The notes under the pieces are model-generated. The model was not told the origin of the DNA. It ran no database searches and saw nothing but the letters and a program-made list of their open reading frames with translations. DNA of 64,000 nucleotides from Thiemannella venezuelensis (lineage in GTDB: Bacteria; Actinomycetota; Actinomycetes; Streptosporangiales; Streptosporangiaceae). Location: assembly GCF_014203605.1 (NCBI RefSeq), contig NZ_JACHJJ010000027.1:33217-97216 (forward strand). Reading direction: 5' to 3'. Positions 7,798 to 16,010 of this stretch are shown one piece after another (positions within the stretch are counted from its first letter, which is position 1; every line of letters starts with the position of its first letter). Position numbers and translations under genes: made by a program.

Positions 7798-7969
7798 ATC
7801 TCGATTATCCGGCAGCCGGACGAGGGGCCTCCACCGACTAAAGTCTCCGGTCCTCTATCGATGGGATGCCGTCCGGGCCGGATCCCCGGGCGTGCGCCGC
7901 CCCGCCCGAGCGGGCGCCGAGCGCCCCGGCCGGCGTCCCCCTACGGGCCGCGCGTCCCGGCCGGGAACG

Positions 7970-8734
7970 CTACGGCCGGATCCCGAAGCGGGTGAAGAGC
8001 ATGTCCAGGTAGCCGACCAGGTCCCGGCGGCGGTCGGCAGGCGGGATCCGGGCGGAGCCGTCTCCCGCGCGCAGGCGCAGCGCCTCAGCCAGGATCGGGA
8101 GCGGGCCGAACTCCTCCATCGCCCACCGGCCCGCACCGCTCTTGGACGTGACCAGCCCGGTGGTGAGAGTGTAGCACAGGCGGCTCACGCCGAGGGCGGT
8201 CCACACGACGAGCTCGTCGCCCATGTGGACCGGGTCCGCTCCGGCGATCAGCTCACGCCTCGGATACCAGTAGCCGCGCAGGTTGCCGCGGGTCCACCCG
8301 GCGAGCCCCTCCGGGTCGGTGCGGACGTGCGGCGGCCCGCCGCGCAGGACGACCGGGGACTGGGCGAGGGTCTGCCAGACGGCGGGGTTGCTCTCGAAGC
8401 ACTCGGCGACCTCGAAACCCCCCGCGAAGGCGTACGGCCGCGGCCCGCTCCGGGTGGGGTCGTCGCCCAGGCCGGCGGCGGTCACGTAGACGCCGTCGAA
8501 GGGCATGGGCGGGTCCAGCTCCGCGTGCACCCGGCCGAGGGCGGCGACCTGCTCGGCGGTGGGTTCGGCGGACGTCCGGGCGACGAAGTCGACGTCGCTG
8601 CGGCCGGGGCGGTAGTCGCCGAGGGCCAGCGAGCCGACGAGGTAGAGCCCGTCGACGAGATCCGGCGCGTGGGCGTCGGCGAGGGCGAGGTAGCGGTCGG
8701 TGACGGCCAGGACTTCCGGGGGAGGCACGATCAT
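7970..8734 (-). CDS. Nucleotidyltransferase with DUF4111-like domain
   Basis: This 254-residue protein has a Pol-beta-type nucleotidyltransferase core with GLYLVGSLALGDYRPGRSDV near residue 30; GS and the DxD-like SDVDF provide the metal site. The helical C-terminus resembles DUF4111 and aminoglycoside adenylyltransferases (AadA type). Adenylylation of an aminoglycoside or other small molecule is possible but not shown. ATG 8734 (MIVPPPEVLAV) is used because homology starts there; the frame stays open into the ABC permease. It may share a transcript with the ABC genes upstream, about 120 bp away. Confidence 0.82.
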   Translation of the reverse strand: MIVPPPEVLAVTDRYLALADAHAPDLVDGLYLVGSLALGDYRPGRSDVDFVARTSAEPTAEQVAALGRVHAELDPPMPFDGVYVTAAGLGDDPTRSGPRPYAFAGGFEVAECFESNPAVWQTLAQSPVVLRGGPPHVRTDPEGLAGWTRGNLRGYWYPRRELIAGADPVHMGDELVVWTALGVSRLCYTLTTGLVTSKSGAGRWAMEEFGPLPILAEALRLRAGDGSARIPPADRRRDLVGYLDMLFTRFGIRP

Positions 8735-8853
8735 GTTCTGTGATCGTAATTCACCGCGCCCGACCGGGCCCCGCGTTCGGCTCGGCCCGGCCGGACCGGC
8801 GGGCGGGGGGCGGGGGGCGGGGCGGCCGCGGCCCGGGGCCGCGGCCGCGCGGA

Positions 8854-9717
8854 TCAGCGTCTGGCCCTGCGGTAGCGGCGGACGGAGAGGGGGAGGAAGA
8901 GCGCCACGATCGCCAGGGGCCAGGCCACGGCCATCAGCAGCGCGTTCTGCGCGATCCAGGAGTCGCCGCCCAGCCCCGGGTTCCCGAACAGCTCGCGGAT
9001 CGCGGCGACCGTGGAGGAGAGCGGGTTCCACGCGGCGGCGGCGCCCAGCCAGCCCGGCATCATCTCCGGGGCGACGAAGGCGTTGGAGATCATCGTGAGC
9101 GGGAACAGCAGGGCGTAGAAGTTGCCCGCCGTCTCGGCGTTCTTCGCCCTCAGCCCCAGGTAGATGCCGACCCAGATGAAGGCGAACCGCAGCAGCAGCA
9201 GCAGCCCGACCGCGGCGAGGGTCTCCCCGGCCGTCCCGTGCGCCCGCCAGCCCACGATCAGGCCGCAGAGGATCAGGATCACGAGGTCCATGACGGAGTT
9301 GATCATGTCGGCCGTGCTCCGGCCGACCACCACCGCCGACCGGGCCATCGGCATCGCCCGGAACCGGTCGGTGATGCCCTTGTCGGCATCGGTGGTGACG
9401 CCCATCATCGTGTTGCCGATGCCGAACATCATGGTCATGCCGAACAGGCCCGGGAGCAGGAACTCGCGGTAGTCGCCTCCGCCCGGGACCACCATGGCGC
9501 TGCCGAACACGTAGCCGAACAGCAGCACGGAGACCATCGGGTACATCAGCCCCCACACGACGTAGGAGGGCTCCCGCACCCAGTGGATCAGGTAGCGGCG
9601 GGTGACGGTCCAGCTGTCGGCGACCGCCCAGCGGACGCGGGCGAGCGGGCCCGACGGCAGTACCCGGCCCGGCGCGGCGGGGGCGGTGGATGCGGTGGAT
9701 GCGGTGGATGTCGTCAT
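8854..9717 (-). CDS. ABC-2 type exporter permease (DrrB-like)
   Basis: This 287-residue integral membrane protein has about six transmembrane segments and the ABC-2 pattern of DrrB: YPMVSVLLFGYVFGSAMVVP, the DADKGITDRFRAMPMARSAV coupling loop, and PLTMISNAFVAPEMMPGWL. It forms the membrane part of a multidrug or lipid exporter with the ATPase encoded just upstream; the two frames overlap by four bases (9714-9717), implying translational coupling. The N-terminus holds a TASTASTA run encoded by a 9-bp tandem repeat (about 9680-9715), probably from slippage. Transcription is likely repressed by the divergent TetR protein. Confidence 0.92.
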   Translation of the reverse strand: MTTSTASTASTAPAAPGRVLPSGPLARVRWAVADSWTVTRRYLIHWVREPSYVVWGLMYPMVSVLLFGYVFGSAMVVPGGGDYREFLLPGLFGMTMMFGIGNTMMGVTTDADKGITDRFRAMPMARSAVVVGRSTADMINSVMDLVILILCGLIVGWRAHGTAGETLAAVGLLLLLRFAFIWVGIYLGLRAKNAETAGNFYALLFPLTMISNAFVAPEMMPGWLGAAAAWNPLSSTVAAIRELFGNPGLGGDSWIAQNALLMAVAWPLAIVALFLPLSVRRYRRARR

Positions 9718-10778
9718 ACGGCGGTCGTCTCCTCTTCCGCTCGGTGGCCCGCGGGCTCCGCCCGCCTCTTCCCGGAGTCCGGCCGCCCCCCGCCGGGTCC
9801 CGCTTCCTCCCCGGGTCCCGCCGGGTGCCCGGTGAGCCGGAGGAACACCTCGTCCAGGGTCGGCCGCCGCAGGGCGATGTCCTCCACCGCGATCCCGGCC
9901 TCGTCCAGGGCCCGGACGGCTTCGACGAGGGTGGTCGCCGCGAGGGTGGCGGCGCGGTGCCGGACCGGGGCGGTGATCCCCCGCGTGTCGGGCCGCGTCT
10001 CGGGCTCGGCCCCGCAGACTCCGGCGACGACCCGCGCCGCCCGGTCCAGCTCGGCGGCGTCGGTGATGACCAGGTCGAGCTGGTCGCCGCCGATGGTGGA
10101 CTTGAGCCGGTCGGGTGACCCCTCCGCGATCATCCTGCCCTTGTCGAGCACGACGATCCGGTCGGCGAGCCGGTCGGCCTCGTCGAGGTACTGGGTGGTC
10201 AGCAGGACCGTGGTGCCCTCCGCGACGAGCGAGCGGACCGCCTCCCAGACCTCGATGCGGCCGCGCGGATCCAGACCGGTGGTGGGCTCGTCGAGGAAGA
10301 GCACCTGCGGGGCCATGATGAGGCTCGCCGCCAGGTCGAGCCGGCGGCGCATTCCGCCGGAGTAGTGCTTGACCGACTTGCCCGCGGTGCCGGCCAGCCC
10401 GAACCGCTCCAGCAGCTCGTCCGCCCGGCGCCGGGCCCCGGCCGCGCCGAGGTGGTAGAGCCGCCCGAACATCTCCAGGTTCTGCCGGCCGGTGAGGATC
10501 TCGTCGACCGCGGCGTGCTGCCCGGTCACCCCGATCCGGTAGCGCACCTGCGCGGCCTGCCGTACGACGTCGAAGCCGGCGACCTCGGCCCTGCCGCCGT
10601 CGAACTCCAGCAGCGTGGAGAGGATCCGCACCGCCGTGGTCTTCCCCGCCCCGTTGGGGCCGAGCAGCCCGCAGACCGAGCCCTCGGGGACGGTGAGGTC
10701 GAACCCCTCCAGCGCCCTGGTCTGCCGGTACTCCTTCCGCAGTCCTTCGGCGACGATCGCCGGTCCGTTCGGAGCCAT
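9714..10778 (-). CDS. ABC exporter ATP-binding protein (DrrA-like)
   Basis: This 354-residue ATPase has Walker A GPNGAGKTT (about residue 40), the signature YSGGMRRRLDLA, Walker B VLFLDEPTTGLD and a switch-region TTQYLDEADRLADR. The C-terminal extension of about 100 residues (VRALDEAGIAVEDIALRRPT, then LDEVFLRLTG) is the DrrA/daunorubicin-resistance type. It powers the permease encoded by the overlapping downstream gene. The TetR gene on the other strand and the inverted repeat at 10796-10827 make a standard drug-inducible efflux unit; the drug is unknown. Confidence 0.95.
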   Translation of the reverse strand: MAPNGPAIVAEGLRKEYRQTRALEGFDLTVPEGSVCGLLGPNGAGKTTAVRILSTLLEFDGGRAEVAGFDVVRQAAQVRYRIGVTGQHAAVDEILTGRQNLEMFGRLYHLGAAGARRRADELLERFGLAGTAGKSVKHYSGGMRRRLDLAASLIMAPQVLFLDEPTTGLDPRGRIEVWEAVRSLVAEGTTVLLTTQYLDEADRLADRIVVLDKGRMIAEGSPDRLKSTIGGDQLDLVITDAAELDRAARVVAGVCGAEPETRPDTRGITAPVRHRAATLAATTLVEAVRALDEAGIAVEDIALRRPTLDEVFLRLTGHPAGPGEEAGPGGGRPDSGKRRAEPAGHRAEEETTAV

Positions 10779-10795
10779 GCCGGTCTCCTTACTGG

Positions 10796-10827
10796 GTACA
10801 GTGTACGAAGTTATGCGTACACAATAC
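10796..10827. promoter_or_regulatory. TetR operator between ABC exporter and its regulator
   Basis: GTACAGTGTACG (10796-10807) and CGTACACAATAC (10816-10827) form an inverted repeat matching at 10 of 12 positions around 8 nt. It lies between the divergent starts at 10778 and 10850, the expected place for a TetR dimer to repress both genes. TAGGAT (10835-10840) is a likely -10 for the regulator. Confidence 0.75.
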
Positions 10828-10849
10828 GCAGTTCTAGGATTGACGCAAG

Positions 10850-11659
10850 ATGACGACGGAATACAGCGGCGGCGGCGACCTGTCCTTCAGCCTCAAGATC
10901 ATGTGGAGGGGCGGAGAACGGCCCTCGCGCGGCCCGAAACCAGGCCTCGACCTGACGCGGATCGTCGAGGCGGCGATCCGCGTCGCCGACGCCGAAGGGC
11001 TGGCCGCGCTGTCCATGCGCCGGATCGCCACCGAGCTCGGGGTCGGCACGATGTCGCTCTACCGCTACGTGCCGGGCAAGGCCGAACTGCTCGACCTCAT
11101 GCTCGACGCGGTGTACGGCGAGGACATCGACCTGGAGCAGGATCCCGGGCAGGAGGCCGCGCGGCTGCGGGCCGGGGGCTGGCGGGCCGGGCTGGAGGAG
11201 ATCGCCCGCGGGTCGTGGGCGCTGCACCTGCGCCACCCGTGGATCCTGCAGGTCTCCCAGGCCCGGCCGGTCCTCGGCCCCAGTTCGATCACGGGCCTGG
11301 AGATCGCCATGCGACTGCTCGACGGCATCGGCCTGGACGACTTCCAGATGATGAAGGTGATCTCCCTGATCGACAGCTACGTGACCGGCACGGCCCGGCT
11401 CGCCGTGGAGGCCGGCCAGGCCGCGCAGCGCACCGGCGTCAGCGACGAGGACTTCTGGCAGGCGCAGGGACCGTTCATCATGCGTTTCATGAGCGACGAG
11501 CGCTTCCCGACGCTGACCCGCGCCGCCGAGGCCGGCGTGTTCACCGTCGACGACGGCGACGGCTTCGGCTTCGAGTTCGGCCTGCAGCGCGTGCTGGACG
11601 GCATCGAGGCGTTCGTCGCGGCGGCCGGCCGGGAGCACCCGGCGCCCGGGACCGGCTGA
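10850..11659 (+). CDS. TetR regulator with tetracycline-repressor-type C-terminus
   Basis: In this 269-residue protein about 35 residues precede the helix-turn-helix (LDLTRIVEAAIRVADAEGLA, then MRRIATELGVGTMSLYRYVPGKAEL). The C-terminal domain is the TetR_C type common beside DrrAB exporters. TAGGAT lies 9 nt before ATG 10850 with no clear Shine-Dalgarno sequence, suggesting a near-leaderless mRNA. It probably represses itself and the divergent exporter through the operator at 10796-10827. Confidence 0.92.
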   Translation: MTTEYSGGGDLSFSLKIMWRGGERPSRGPKPGLDLTRIVEAAIRVADAEGLAALSMRRIATELGVGTMSLYRYVPGKAELLDLMLDAVYGEDIDLEQDPGQEAARLRAGGWRAGLEEIARGSWALHLRHPWILQVSQARPVLGPSSITGLEIAMRLLDGIGLDDFQMMKVISLIDSYVTGTARLAVEAGQAAQRTGVSDEDFWQAQGPFIMRFMSDERFPTLTRAAEAGVFTVDDGDGFGFEFGLQRVLDGIEAFVAAAGREHPAPGTG

Positions 11660-11760
11660 CGGCGATCACCCGGGTCCGTGCCCCCGCAGCCCCGGGGCCG
11701 CGCGGCCCGTCCGGCGCGCGGGGCGCCCGGAGCCGGGCGCGCTCCACCGGGGCCGTCCCG

Positions 11761-12183
11761 TCAGCCGTGCTCGCACGGCCGGCGGTCAGGACCCGCCGTG
11801 AGCATGAGCCGGAACTCGGGGCAGTCGAAGAAGTCCTCCTCCGGGCAGTCCAGCACGTGCTCGACCATCTCCATGGACGCACGCAGCCGCTCCATCCGCC
11901 GGGCGAGCCCGGCCCGGTGCCGCGCGAGGATCTCCCTCCTGCGCGCCCCGCTCCCGGCCGTCACCAGGTCGCGGATCTGCTCCAGCGAGGCCCCGGCCTC
12001 CTTGGCCCGCACGATCAGCGCGACCCTGGCCTCGTCCTCGGGACCGTAGCGGCGCCGCCCGTTGCCCTGCCTCGCGGGGCTGAGCAGGCCCATCGCCTCC
12101 CAGTGGCGCAGGACGTGGGCGGCCAGGCCGTACCGGCCCGCCAGTTCGCCGATCTCGAGCGACTCCGCGGCGGTTGACTTCAT
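11761..12183 (-). CDS. MerR family transcriptional regulator
   Basis: This 140-residue protein has an N-terminal MerR winged helix-turn-helix (LEIGELAGRYGLAAHVLRHW, residues 8-27), the wing GNGRRRYGPEDEARVALI, a dimerisation helix, and a short Cys-containing tail (LDCPEEDFFDCPEF). The paired Cys residues could bind a metal or sense thiols, but this tail also occurs in ligand-free actinobacterial MerR proteins. ATG 12183 faces the divergent methyltransferase start at 12242; the 58-bp gap contains a long-spacer promoter (12174-12204). Confidence 0.9.
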   Translation of the reverse strand: MKSTAAESLEIGELAGRYGLAAHVLRHWEAMGLLSPARQGNGRRRYGPEDEARVALIVRAKEAGASLEQIRDLVTAGSGARRREILARHRAGLARRMERLRASMEMVEHVLDCPEEDFFDCPEFRLMLTAGPDRRPCEHG

Positions 12184-12204
12184 GTTCACATTAACCTGCA
12201 GAGT
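12174..12204 (+). promoter_or_regulatory. Possible MerR-controlled promoter with 19-bp spacer
   Basis: TTGACT (12174-12179) is followed after 19 bp by CAGAGT (12199-12204), a weak -10. The unusually long spacer is the hallmark of promoters remodelled by MerR proteins. It would drive the methyltransferase at 12242. The -35 overlaps the first codons of merR. The -10 matches the consensus poorly, so this is tentative. Confidence 0.4.
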
Positions 12205-12241
12205 GGGGGCGGAGATCAATCCCCGAGAGGAAGCGATCGGC

Positions 12242-12796
12242 ATGTCCCACTTCGAAGGCCGCAGCGGCGAGCGGTACGACCGCCGGGCGGGCCGCCTCAA
12301 CCGCACCCTGTTCCGCAAGATCTGCCGGGAGGTCGCCGCCGTGGCGCCGCGGGACGGTGCGGTCCTCGACGCCGGGACCGGCTCCGGGCACCTGCTCCTG
12401 GAGCTCGCCCGGATCCGCCCGGACCTGCGCCTGACCGGCGTGGACCTGTCGGCCGACATGATCGGGATCGGCCTCCGCCACGTGCGCGGGGCCGGGCTGG
12501 AGAACCGCGTCTCCCTGGACGTGGCCGACGTGGCCGAGCTGCCCTACCCGGACGGCCGCTTCGACGTCGTCGTCTCGACGCTGAGCATGCACCACTGGGA
12601 CCGGGTGGACCGGGCCGTGGCCGAGTTCGCCCGGGTGCTGAGGCCGGGGGCGCCCCTGCGGATCTACGACTTCCGGTTCACCTCCTCCCGGAAGCTGGCG
12701 GAGGCCGTACGGGAGCGCTTCCCGGGGCGGCCGCTGCGCCGCACCCCGGTCCGCGCCCTGCTGCCGTTCGCCGTCTTCGCCGGATACGCGGTCTGA
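12242..12796 (+). CDS. Class I SAM-dependent methyltransferase
   Basis: This 184-residue Rossmann methyltransferase has motif I VLDAGTGSGHLLLELA (residues 41-56), an acidic LTGVDLSADM after strand 2, and the post-motif SMHHWDRVDRAVAEFARVLR with LRPG, typical of the UbiE/Methyltransf_11 type. The substrate is unknown. ATG 12242 follows AGAGGAAG by 8 nt. The gene is divergent from a MerR regulator, which probably activates it. Confidence 0.9.
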   Translation: MSHFEGRSGERYDRRAGRLNRTLFRKICREVAAVAPRDGAVLDAGTGSGHLLLELARIRPDLRLTGVDLSADMIGIGLRHVRGAGLENRVSLDVADVAELPYPDGRFDVVVSTLSMHHWDRVDRAVAEFARVLRPGAPLRIYDFRFTSSRKLAEAVRERFPGRPLRRTPVRALLPFAVFAGYAV

Positions 12797-12830
12797 CCGG
12801 GCCGCCCGGCCGGCGGACCCGCCCGGCCCT

Positions 12831-12914
12831 GGCCGTGGCTCTCGGGCCGTGGCTCTCGGGCCGTGGCTCTCGGGCCGTGGCTCTCGGGCCGTGGCTCTCG
12901 GGCCGTGGCTCTCG
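12831..12914. repeat. 14-bp tandem repeat, six perfect copies
   Basis: The unit GGCCGTGGCTCTCG is repeated six times without change (12831, 12845, 12859, 12873, 12887, 12901). The array lies between the methyltransferase stop and the serpin start, outside both genes. Identical units point to recent expansion. Because 14 is not a multiple of 3, copy number changes would alter any frame crossing it. Confidence 0.97.
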
Positions 12915-12974
12915 GACGGCGCCCCTCCGGCGGCGCCCCGTGAACCGGGCGGCGGGCGCGGACGTTTGAAGGGC

Positions 12975-14231
12975 ATGCGCCGTCGTGTGTTCACCACCGC
13001 CCTGCTGGCCGTCGCCGCTCTCGCCGCGTGCGGCGGCGGGCCGGAGACCCGCGCGATCACCGCCGAGGGGGTGGAGCGGGAGAACCCGCCGGGGGCCCCG
13101 GTCGCGAACCTCCAGCCCGGCCTGGCCGCCTTCGGCCACGCCCTGTTCACCGCCGCCGCCAAGCCGCAGGCCAACACGGTGCTGTCCCCGCTGAGCATCG
13201 CCTACGCCTACGGCATGGCCAGGGCGGGAGCGGACGAGGCGACCGGGGCCGAGCTGGACCGGGTCTTCGGCTTCCCGCCGGAGGGACCGCACTCGGCCTT
13301 CAACACGCTCTCCCGCGTGGTCACCACGACCGACGGGCCGCCGCCCGTACCCGACCGGGGCACTCCGCGCGACGCCCAGGAGAGCGAGGCCGCACCGCCG
13401 GTCGTCAGCCTGGCCGGAGGGCTCTTCGTGCAGGACGGGCTGAGCGTCCGGCAGGAGTTCCTGCGCGTGCTCGCCGCCAAGTACGGCGCGGGCGCGCGCC
13501 AGGTGGACTTCGCCGGGGACGCCGCCGATGCGATCAACGCCTGGGCGGAGCAGCGGACCGCCGGACGGATCAAGGAGGTGTTCGACCGGCTGGACCCGGA
13601 GACGAGGCTGGTCATCGTGAACACGCTCTACCTCAAGGCCGACTGGGCCGTGCCGTTCACCGACCCGCCGGAGCGGGACGCCGTCTTCACCCGCGGCGAC
13701 GGCACGGCGGTGCGCACGGACCTGATGCGGCAGGAGGGCGAGTTCCGCTACGCGAGCGGGCCAGGCGGGCAGGCGGTCGAGCTCCCGTACGCCGGAGGCG
13801 AGCTGGCCATGTGGATCCTGCTGCCGGAGCCGGGCGGCGCTCCCGGCGACCGGCTGGCCCCCGCGGCCGTCGCCGAGGTGGGCAGGGAGCTGAAGAAGAC
13901 GAGGGTCAAGGTCGCCATGCCCCGCTGGGACTTCTCCACCGGCCTGGACCTGGAGCAGCCGCTGGCGGCACTCGGACTGAGGGGCGCCGGCTACTCCGGC
14001 ATCGCCGACGGCCTCCTCCTGGGGCGGGCGGTCCACAAGGCGAACATCGCGGTCGACGAGTGGGGCACCGAGGCCGCCGCCGTCACCGGCCTCGCCTTCC
14101 TCCAGTCCGCGCCGCCGCCCGCCGAGGCCGAGCTCCGCGCCGACCGGCCGTTCGCCTTCGCGATCGTCCACCGGCCGACGCTGGTCCCGCTCTTCGTCGG
14201 CCAGGTCGCCGACCCGGCCGCGGCGGGCTGA
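12975..14231 (+). CDS. Serpin-family serine protease inhibitor, lipoprotein
   Basis: This 418-residue serpin has a lipoprotein signal (MRRRVFTTALLAVAALAAC, Cys at the lipobox end), placing it on the cell surface. Family landmarks are TVLSPLSIAYAYGMARAGAD, FDRLDPETRLVIVNTLYLKA with DWAVPF, HKANIAVDEWGTEAAAVTG (the hinge, with the required small residues) and DRPFAFAIVHRPTLVPLFVG. Aligned to alpha-1-antitrypsin, P1 falls near Ser-Ala in FLQSAPPP, but the loop is about three residues longer, so the scissile bond is uncertain. A functional hinge suggests a real inhibitor. ATG 12975 directly precedes the signal peptide; no strong Shine-Dalgarno sequence is seen. Confidence 0.93.
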   Translation: MRRRVFTTALLAVAALAACGGGPETRAITAEGVERENPPGAPVANLQPGLAAFGHALFTAAAKPQANTVLSPLSIAYAYGMARAGADEATGAELDRVFGFPPEGPHSAFNTLSRVVTTTDGPPPVPDRGTPRDAQESEAAPPVVSLAGGLFVQDGLSVRQEFLRVLAAKYGAGARQVDFAGDAADAINAWAEQRTAGRIKEVFDRLDPETRLVIVNTLYLKADWAVPFTDPPERDAVFTRGDGTAVRTDLMRQEGEFRYASGPGGQAVELPYAGGELAMWILLPEPGGAPGDRLAPAAVAEVGRELKKTRVKVAMPRWDFSTGLDLEQPLAALGLRGAGYSGIADGLLLGRAVHKANIAVDEWGTEAAAVTGLAFLQSAPPPAEAELRADRPFAFAIVHRPTLVPLFVGQVADPAAAG

Positions 14232-14243
14232 ACCCGGCCCGGG

Positions 14244-15077
14244 TCAGCCGCCGATGTTCAGCAGGCCCGCGCCCACCACGCCGCGGCCGAAGGGCCGGGC
14301 CAGCTCGGCCAGGCGGGCCAGTTCCCCATCGGAGAGCGCGGCGTAGGCGGGCGCGGCCAGCTCGTCGGTGCGGTCCTCGATCCGCTGCTTCAGCGCCCGG
14401 CCCTCCGCGGTGAGCTCGTCGCCCGCCAGCAGCCCGCGCCCGCGCAGCGACTCCTCGGCCGCCAGCCACTCCTCCTCCGGCCAGGCCCGGCTGAGCTTCA
14501 GGAAGATCGTGGGCACGCCCCCGGAGGCGCCGTGCAGAACCAGCGCCTCCAGCGGGCCGACCCCCTCGGCGAGCAGGGTCGCGACGTGTCCGTCGCCCCG
14601 GAACTCGCGCAGCAGCGTCTGGGCGTGCCAGAGCTCCAGCAGCGGGTCCGACGGCCAGGGCAGCGTGGCGTGCGCGGCGAACAGCGGGCGGCCCTGGGGC
14701 TGCTCGCAGGCGTGCTCGGCCGCCCGCCGGGCCAGCGCGGCCGTCTCGGCGAGGCCGGGCAGCTCGTGGATCCCGCCCCGGCGCAGCGCCGCGTCGGCGG
14801 CGTCGTAGCGGGCCTGCAGGATCTTCTCCGGCGTCACGGCCTCCCAGGCCGCCGGGAGCGCCCTGCGCACGAGCGCGGGGCAGAAGTTGTAGAAGGTCGC
14901 GATGACCAGCTCGGGCGAGGCGGCGCCGAACGCGGCCGAGCGGGAGGCGAAGTAGCCCGCGTGCACGTCGAGCCCGAGCGCGGCGTAGCGCTCGGTGGCC
15001 TCGGGGACGAAGTAGATCATCCCGTGGAGGGGCTCCAGGCGGCGCCAGGACTGCCGGGCGAGCTGGACATCGGTCAT
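14244..15077 (-). CDS. SCO6745-family (SalK-like) protein
   Basis: This 277-residue protein is recognisable as the actinobacterial SCO6745 family, also linked to the SalK name, by LEPLHGMIYFVPEATERYAA at the start and ATFYNFCPALVRRALPAAWE soon after. The C-terminal half predicts a winged-helix segment. Its biochemical function is not known. GGAGG lies 5 nt before ATG 15077. It is convergent with the serpin gene (stop codons 13 bp apart). Confidence 0.82.
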   Translation of the reverse strand: MTDVQLARQSWRRLEPLHGMIYFVPEATERYAALGLDVHAGYFASRSAAFGAASPELVIATFYNFCPALVRRALPAAWEAVTPEKILQARYDAADAALRRGGIHELPGLAETAALARRAAEHACEQPQGRPLFAAHATLPWPSDPLLELWHAQTLLREFRGDGHVATLLAEGVGPLEALVLHGASGGVPTIFLKLSRAWPEEEWLAAEESLRGRGLLAGDELTAEGRALKQRIEDRTDELAAPAYAALSDGELARLAELARPFGRGVVGAGLLNIGG

Positions 15078-15146
15078 CGTTCCTCCGGGAGGTCGGCTGG
15101 CGTCCGGAATGTTATTCCAGAACGTATTGCTACTCGCCAGTAGCCG

Positions 15147-15896
15147 TCAACGGCGGCGCAGCACGAACACGCCCCACCCGAGGTGGCGCCTGCCGTACTC
15201 CACGTGCGACCTGCGGCAGCGCTCCAGGAACGCGCGGATCTCCCCGGCCTCGGGATCGCCGGGGTTGGCGCGCAGCCAGTCGCTCAGCGTCCACCACTGG
15301 CTCGCCACGTACCGGTCCCAGCTTCCGGGATCGGCCAGGACCATCTCCAGCACCTCCGTCCCCGCCGCCTCGAAGCGGTCGAAGGTCCCGGCCAGAGAGG
15401 TGAAGGCCTCGGGCGCGAAGCCGAACGCCTCGTAGGCCCCGGAGGGCGGCTCGGAGATCCAGTACGGCTCGCCGACCAGGAGGACCCCGTCCTCCCTGAG
15501 CGCGGGGAGCATCAGCTCGACCGTCCCCTCCACCCCGCCCCCGATCCACGTCGCCCCGAGGCAGGAGACGACGTCGTAGGAGCCCGGCTCGGCCCGGTGG
15601 GCCCCGGCATCCCCGTGCTCGAACCGCACCCGCCCGGCCACGCCCAGCTCCGCAGCGCGCTCGTGCGCCGCCGCCAGGAACACCCGGCTGATGTCGATCC
15701 CCACCCCCTCGATCCCGTGTTCCGCGGCCCAGCGGCAGAGCATCTCGCCCTTCCCGCAGCACAGGTCGAGCAGGCGCGTGCCGGGCCGGAGCCGGGCGAC
15801 CTCGCCGAGCAGGGCGAGCTTGTCGTCGGTGAACGGGTTGAGGATGCGGTGATCGGCCTCGGCGATCTCGTGAAAGCGCAGTGACATGCCCGCCAT
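15147..15896 (-). CDS. SAM-dependent methyltransferase
   Basis: This 249-residue class I methyltransferase has motif I TRLLDLCCGKGEMLCRWA, an acidic GVGIDISRVFLAAA and the VVSCLGATWIGGGVEGTVEL segment of the methyltransferase-25 group. Cys residues in and near motif I are unusual but occur in this subgroup. The substrate is unknown. ATG 15896 (MAGMSLRF) is preferred over 15887 because GGGAGGAG lies just upstream at correct spacing. The gene is about 70 bp from the SCO6745-like gene on the same strand and may share a transcript. Confidence 0.87.
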   Translation of the reverse strand: MAGMSLRFHEIAEADHRILNPFTDDKLALLGEVARLRPGTRLLDLCCGKGEMLCRWAAEHGIEGVGIDISRVFLAAAHERAAELGVAGRVRFEHGDAGAHRAEPGSYDVVSCLGATWIGGGVEGTVELMLPALREDGVLLVGEPYWISEPPSGAYEAFGFAPEAFTSLAGTFDRFEAAGTEVLEMVLADPGSWDRYVASQWWTLSDWLRANPGDPEAGEIRAFLERCRRSHVEYGRRHLGWGVFVLRRR

Positions 15897-15981
15897 GCTG
15901 CTCCTCCCGCGATCTCCGGCCAACCGGTTATTCCCCCTCGCCGACGACCTCCGGGCCGGTGCTACGGTGGAGGGGACAGGA

Positions 15982-15997
15982 TTTGAACGTGTTCAAA
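15982..15997. promoter_or_regulatory. Perfect palindromic operator before the yndJ-like gene
   Basis: TTTGAACGTGTTCAAA is a perfect inverted repeat with 7-bp arms around GT, ending 13 nt before the preferred start at 16011. A possible -10, TACGGT, lies at 15963-15968. The symmetry and position fit a TetR-type repressor site, but no regulator gene adjoins it. Confidence 0.75.
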
Positions 15998-16010
15998 AAT
16001 GGAGGGCGGC

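Noticed and set aside
12831-12974. Upstream ATG at 12849 as the serpin start
   Set aside because: It would place 42 residues encoded by the tandem repeat before the lipoprotein signal peptide, which must be N-terminal. ATG 12975 fits the lipobox.
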